Source: Bryobacteraceae bacterium
GTDB lineage: Bacteria > Acidobacteriota > Terriglobia > Bryobacterales > Bryobacteraceae
Length of the DNA stretch: 10,196 nucleotides
Assembly (NCBI GenBank): GCA_025350445.1
Contig: JANXXV010000117.1
Span: 1-10,196 of the forward strand
Direction: 5' to 3'
Every line of letters starts with the position of its first letter. The stretch's first letter is position 1. Made by a program: the position numbers and the translations under genes. This document shows, one piece after another, positions 6,806 to 10,196 of the stretch. The notes under the pieces were generated by a model, which searched no databases, was not told the DNA's origin, and saw nothing but the letters and a program-made list of their open reading frames with translations.

Positions 6806-7257
6806 GCCGTTTCAGCCCTGGTGAATCCAGAAGGCCGCCCGCCCCGCCGGCTGTTGCCCGCAAACGTGTCCTGTTTGTTTGCCTGGGCAATATTTGCCGC
6901 AGTCCCATGGGTGAAGCGCTTGCCCGCAAGTATGGTTCGGACGTGATTGTTGCCGACAGCGCGGGTCTAAGCCCGGCTCTGGTAACTACGCCCCTTACAA
7001 GGCTGGTGTTGAGCGAGCGCAACGTGGATCTGGGCGACCATCTGCCGAAGGGTCTGGACGAAGTGGACCTCGCGAGGTTCGATCTGATCGTCAATATGAG
7101 CGGCGTAAAGCTGCCATCCGCCGCCCGCGTCCCGGTGGAAGAGTGGCTGGTGAAAGATCCATACGGCGCGCTGGAACCGGCGTATCGAACGGCATGCGAC
7201 GACATCGAGAGCCGCGTGATGCGCTTGATTCTTCGCCTCCGAACAGGAAAGCTTTGA
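6802..7257 (+). CDS. Low-molecular-weight protein tyrosine phosphatase family protein
   Basis: This 151-residue protein has the LMW-PTP/arsenate reductase fold. The phosphate-binding loop C27-LGNIC-R33-S follows the first strand (RVLFVCLGNICRSP), and the general-acid DP motif is at D119-P120 (VKDPYG). Family members remove phosphate from tyrosine residues of bacterial kinases and exopolysaccharide machinery, or reduce arsenate; the sequence does not decide between them. The first 20 residues are rich in proline and arginine and probably disordered. The ATG overlaps the pdxT stop (ATGA), so it is almost certainly co-translated with the PLP synthase genes, an unexpected partner. No other start places the P-loop better. 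TGA is at 7255-7257, with no clear terminator before the tRNA gene. Confidence 0.85.
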   Translation: MSRFSPGESRRPPAPPAVARKRVLFVCLGNICRSPMGEALARKYGSDVIVADSAGLSPALVTTPLTRLVLSERNVDLGDHLPKGLDEVDLARFDLIVNMSGVKLPSAARVPVEEWLVKDPYGALEPAYRTACDDIESRVMRLILRLRTGKL

Positions 7258-7277
7258 GTAAAAATCGGGCCTGAAAG

Positions 7278-7307
7278 TTGACTCTCAGGGGGTGCGTCCC
7301 GCACAAT
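7278..7307 (+). promoter_or_regulatory. Candidate promoter of the tRNA-Leu gene
   Basis: TTGACT (7278-7283, 5 of 6 matches to the -35) and CACAAT (7302-7307, 4 of 6 to the -10) are 18 bp apart and would start transcription about 13 nt before the tRNA. The spacer contains a perfect GTGCG-TCC-CGCAC dyad (7292-7304). Confidence 0.4.
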
Positions 7308-7326
7308 AGGAGACGTCTACAATAGT

Positions 7327-7413
7327 GCGGATGTGGCGGAATTGGCAGACGCGCGTGGTTCAGGTCCACGTTCTCGCAAGGGAGTGGAGGTTCAAGTCCT
7401 CTCATCCGCACCA
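7327..7413 (+). tRNA. tRNA-Leu (anticodon CAG)
   Basis: An 87-nt class II tRNA. The acceptor arms GCGGATG (from 7327) and CATCCGC pair fully, with discriminator A at 7410 and an encoded CCA (7411-7413). The D arm contains GGCGGAATTGGCAGAC. The anticodon stem CGTGG/CCACG closes the loop TTCAGGT, giving anticodon CAG at 7361-7363, which reads CUG. A long variable arm (around TTCTCGCAAGGGAG) and the T loop GTTCAAGTC confirm a leucine-type tRNA. Confidence 0.96.
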
Positions 7414-7415
7414 AT

Positions 7416-7435
7416 AGACTTCCCGGCAGTCTTTT
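7416..7435 (+). terminator. Weak intrinsic terminator after tRNA-Leu
   Basis: AGACT (7416-7420) pairs with AGTCT (7428-7432) over a 7-nt loop, and the T's at 7432-7435 follow. The stem is only five base pairs, so termination may be partial; a T5 run lies slightly further on at 7456-7460. Confidence 0.35.
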
Positions 7436-7521
7436 CGATCACCTGATTGAAATTATTTTTCTGCCGCCACAAACAAATCGGTCGAAACGCGCATCTCAAT
7501 CTGCTACAAATGAGGTGTTCC

Positions 7522-10196
7522 ATGTCAGCCACGATGCTGCGGGAGCGGGCTGCGTTCAGCCAGCCCTGCGTTCTTGCTTTTTTCCTTCTCCTTTCTTGCC
7601 TCCCGATTAAGTTGCAGGCCCAGGTACTTTACGGCTCTTTGACGGGCACCGTCACTGATGCAACAGATTCCCTGATTCCGTCGGCGAAAGTGGATGCCGC
7701 CAATACCGGCACCGGCGTTGTGAAGCGGACCACCACCGACCACCGTGGCGTGTTTCTGTTCAACGATCTACAGCCGGGCACCTACGCGATTACGATCTCG
7801 GCGCCGTCGTTCGGCTCCATCAGCGAGCGGGGCATCGTTGTGAACGCCAACACGGTGCAGCGGTTGGACGCGAAGTTGCAGCTATCGACCGTGGCTGAGA
7901 CTGTTACGGTATTGGCGTCGGCATTCACGCTGCAAACCGACCGCGCCGATGTGAACACGCAGCTGAAGACCACCCAGATCGCCAACTTGCCCATCGGAGC
8001 GGGGCGAAATTTTCAGGCGCTTTACAAATTAGTACCGGGCTTCAGCCCGCCGGCCGATTCGAACTCCGATGCGGGCAATCCGCAACGGGCGCTGGTGAGC
8101 AACGTTAACGGGGTCTCGCAAAGCAACAACAATACCCGTCTGGATGGCGCGACAATCAGCTATCCGTGGCTGCCGCACATTGTGGCGTATGTGCCTCCGG
8201 CCGATGCGGTGGAGGCGGTGAACATTGTCACCAATAGCTTCGATGCGGAGCAGGGAATCGCGGGCGGCGCGGCGATCAATGTTCAGATCAAGACCGGAAC
8301 CAATCAATTCCACGGCAGTGCGCACGAGTTTCACACGAATAACCAACTGAAGGCGCGGAACTACTTCTATTGTCTGTATTCATGCACGGGCGATCCTAAT
8401 CAGCCGGCGAAGAATCTGCTGAATCAGTTCGGCGGAACCATCGGCGGCCCGATCAAAAAGAACAAGCTGTTCTTCTTCGGTGACTTTGAACGCACCCGCC
8501 GGCGTCAGAATGCGTCGGTCTTTCGCACCATCGCCACGGACCCCATGCGCCAGGGCGACTTCTCCGGAACCAGCACAATCCTCTACGATCCAGGCACTGG
8601 AAACGCCAACGGCACCGGACGTGTACCTTTCGTGAATAATCGGATTCCAACGAATCGCATCGATCCGGCCGCGTCGAAGATGATCTCTCTGCTGCCGGGA
8701 GTGAATCAGATTACACAGGCCAACAGCTTGACGAACAACTACTTCTCCTCGGCTACGTATCGCTTCAACCGCGACAACGCCGACATCAAAGTGAACTACA
8801 ACGCCACCGATAAGCTGATGCTGTTCACCCGTTATAGCGTCTCGCCGAGCGACCTGTTCGATCCGCCATCGCTGGGCGCGGCGGGCGGCGACGCGACCAA
8901 TGGCGGTCAACCGGGACATGCGCCGGGATTGGTGCAAAGCTCGTCCATCGGCGCAACGTACGCGCTCTCACCGCGCATTCTGATTGACGGCGCCATCGGC
9001 TGGACTCGGCAGCGCCTCGGCGCTGAGAACGTGGATATCGACAAGAACTACGGCTTGGATGTCTTAAACATTCCCGGCACAAACGGGACGGACCGCCTGC
9101 AGGGCGGCTATCCGCGCTTCATCATTACCAACCTTTCGAACCTCGGAAATCCGAACCAATCGAACCCATTCCTGTTTCGCGACACCCAATACACCGGCAA
9201 CGTGAACCTCAGTTGGACCAAAGGCGCGCACCAGTTGCGCTTCGGAACGGAATATACGCTATTCGTGATCAATCATTTTCAGCCCCAGACCAGCAATGGC
9301 CCGCGCGGCGGATTTACATTCTCCGGCGCACTGACCGCGCTGAATGGCGGCGCGGCGCCAAACGGCTTCAATAGTTGGGGAGATTTTCTACTCGGAATCC
9401 CGGCCAGCCTTGGCAAGGACCTGCAGTATATCAATCCGGATAGCGTCCACATGCCGGCCTTCGGAATGTATGCGCGGGATCAATGGCAGGTGACACGCAA
9501 TCTGACAATCAATTACGGACTGCGATACGAATTTTACCCTTTTGCCACGCGCGATCATCGCGGCGTCGAGCGGTACGATCCGGTATCGGACCGCGTGCTG
9601 GTGGGCGGCTTGGGTAATGTTCCAACCGACACCGGTGTCGACGTTGGAAAGGGACAACTGGCGCCGCGCCTGGGCGTGGCATACCGGCTGGGTGAGAAGA
9701 CAGTGATCCGCTCCGGGTTCGGCATCAGCATCGACCCAAACACGGTGAGAAACTTACGGGACGCCTATCCGGCCGTGATCTCCCTACAACTGAGCGGAGC
9801 CACATCGTTCCAGTCGCCGCGCAGTTTGCGCGAAGGCATTCCGGTAATCACCGGCCCCGATCTGAGCCAGGGCACCATCCTGTTGCCCAGCAACATCGGG
9901 ACCACCACCGTTCCGCGGAAGTTCAATCGGGGCTATATCGAGTCGTATAACGTAATGATCGAGCGCAGTCTGGGCGCCGGGTTCGTATTGGAGGCGGGGT
10001 ATGTTGGGACGCGGGCCGTCCGCCAGGTTGCGTACGTGAATATCAACGCCGCCGGACCGGGTGGTGGCAATGCCGGCCGGGCCCTGTACAATCCGTCGAG
10101 CCGCATTGCCGACATCACGCAAATAACGCCTTTCAACACTGCCACCTACAATGGATTGCAGACCCAGTTGAGCCACCGCTTCAGCAGCAGCGCGGT
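7522..10196 (+). CDS. TonB-dependent receptor, Oar-like, with carboxypeptidase-regulatory-like domain (3' end outside window)
   Basis: An outer-membrane beta-barrel protein thought to import a large or scarce substrate with energy from TonB. The frame is open from ATG 7522 to the window edge (891 codons); these receptors usually run to about 1000-1200 residues. The start follows TGAGGTG (7511-7517). A signal peptide is clear: hydrophobic core VLAFFLLLSCLPI and a cleavage site after LQA (residue 33). Residues 36-120 form a carboxypeptidase-regulatory-like beta sandwich (GSLTGTVTD to NTVQRLDAKLQL). ETVTV at 126-130 resembles a TonB box, followed by the plug (ANLPIGAGRNFQALYKLVPGF, then the AEQGIAGGAAINVQIKTGTN block). 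The family motif NQFGGTIGGPIKKNKLFFFG begins near residue 301, and then barrel strands. The ligand cannot be read from the sequence. Acidobacteria carry many such genes. It is preceded by a tRNA and is probably its own transcription unit. Confidence 0.93.
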   Translation, partial: MSATMLRERAAFSQPCVLAFFLLLSCLPIKLQAQVLYGSLTGTVTDATDSLIPSAKVDAANTGTGVVKRTTTDHRGVFLFNDLQPGTYAITISAPSFGSISERGIVVNANTVQRLDAKLQLSTVAETVTVLASAFTLQTDRADVNTQLKTTQIANLPIGAGRNFQALYKLVPGFSPPADSNSDAGNPQRALVSNVNGVSQSNNNTRLDGATISYPWLPHIVAYVPPADAVEAVNIVTNSFDAEQGIAGGAAINVQIKTGTNQFHGSAHEFHTNNQLKARNYFYCLYSCTGDPNQPAKNLLNQFGGTIGGPIKKNKLFFFGDFERTRRRQNASVFRTIATDPMRQGDFSGTSTILYDPGTGNANGTGRVPFVNNRIPTNRIDPAASKMISLLPGVNQITQANSLTNNYFSSATYRFNRDNADIKVNYNATDKLMLFTRYSVSPSDLFDPPSLGAAGGDATNGGQPGHAPGLVQSSSIGATYALSPRILIDGAIGWTRQRLGAENVDIDKNYGLDVLNIPGTNGTDRLQGGYPRFIITNLSNLGNPNQSNPFLFRDTQYTGNVNLSWTKGAHQLRFGTEYTLFVINHFQPQTSNGPRGGFTFSGALTALNGGAAPNGFNSWGDFLLGIPASLGKDLQYINPDSVHMPAFGMYARDQWQVTRNLTINYGLRYEFYPFATRDHRGVERYDPVSDRVLVGGLGNVPTDTGVDVGKGQLAPRLGVAYRLGEKTVIRSGFGISIDPNTVRNLRDAYPAVISLQLSGATSFQSPRSLREGIPVITGPDLSQGTILLPSNIGTTTVPRKFNRGYIESYNVMIERSLGAGFVLEAGYVGTRAVRQVAYVNINAAGPGGGNAGRALYNPSSRIADITQITPFNTATYNGLQTQLSHRFSSSA

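Noticed and set aside
7270..7289. CCTGA...TCAGG hairpin as a terminator for the phosphatase gene
   Set aside because: Five-bp stem, no T-run after it, and it overlaps the likely -35 of the tRNA promoter.
7447..7509. Promoter for the TonB-dependent receptor (TTGAAA at 7447-7452 or TACAAA at 7504-7509)
   Set aside because: No -35/-10 pair has both acceptable spacing and match, and the second would start transcription on top of the ribosome binding site.
7327..7521. tRNA-Leu 3' end as an integration (att) site
   Set aside because: No integrase gene and no duplicate of the tRNA 3' end was found in the window; the flanking gene is a normal receptor gene.
8380..8937. Minus-strand open frames within the TonB-dependent receptor region (also 9388-9657 and 9784-10176)
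   Set aside because: The plus strand is continuously open with clear receptor motifs throughout, so these are shadows.

Overview
This 10.2 kb window looks like chromosomal housekeeping DNA from an acidobacterium, most likely of the Solibacter/Bryobacter kind. The inference rests on moderately high G+C, a long Oar-type TonB-dependent receptor with an N-terminal carboxypeptidase-regulatory-like domain (a hallmark expansion of these genomes), and a YpdA-type bacillithiol-linked reductase. I see no phage, transposon, CRISPR or plasmid signature. The lineage call is inference from gene content, not from a marker search.

Layout, left to right. (1) The 3' part of alaS runs in from the left edge and overlaps by 4 nt (GTGA) a YpdA-family FAD/NAD(P)H disulfide reductase. 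(2) A roughly 300 bp gap holds a GC-rich inverted repeat and a possible terminator for the opposite strand. (3) On the minus strand lies a gene for a signal-peptide-bearing protein that reads as three tandem RidA/YjgF-like domains. (4) Divergently, on the plus strand, a compact cluster follows: a MocR-type GntR/aminotransferase regulator (pdxR), then pdxS and pdxT, the two subunits of PLP synthase, then a low-molecular-weight protein tyrosine phosphatase joined to pdxT by an ATGA overlap. (5) A tRNA-Leu(CAG) gene with its own promoter-like and terminator-like sequences comes next. (6) The window ends inside a large outer-membrane TonB-dependent receptor gene of which 891 codons are visible.

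How the parts may work together. PdxS makes PLP from ribose 5-phosphate, glyceraldehyde 3-phosphate and ammonia, PdxT supplies the ammonia from glutamine, and PdxR is expected to sense PLP and control the cluster. A dyad-symmetric sequence sits over the pdxR start and is a candidate autoregulatory operator. The RidA-like gene shares this control region; classical RidA protects PLP enzymes from reactive enamines, so the neighbourhood has a PLP theme. However, the RidA-like protein appears exported and lacks the catalytic arginine in all three repeats, so its role is probably not classical RidA deaminase activity. This protein and the pdxR/RidA divergent region are the parts of the window most worth a second look; the rest is well-known biology in a slightly unusual arrangement.
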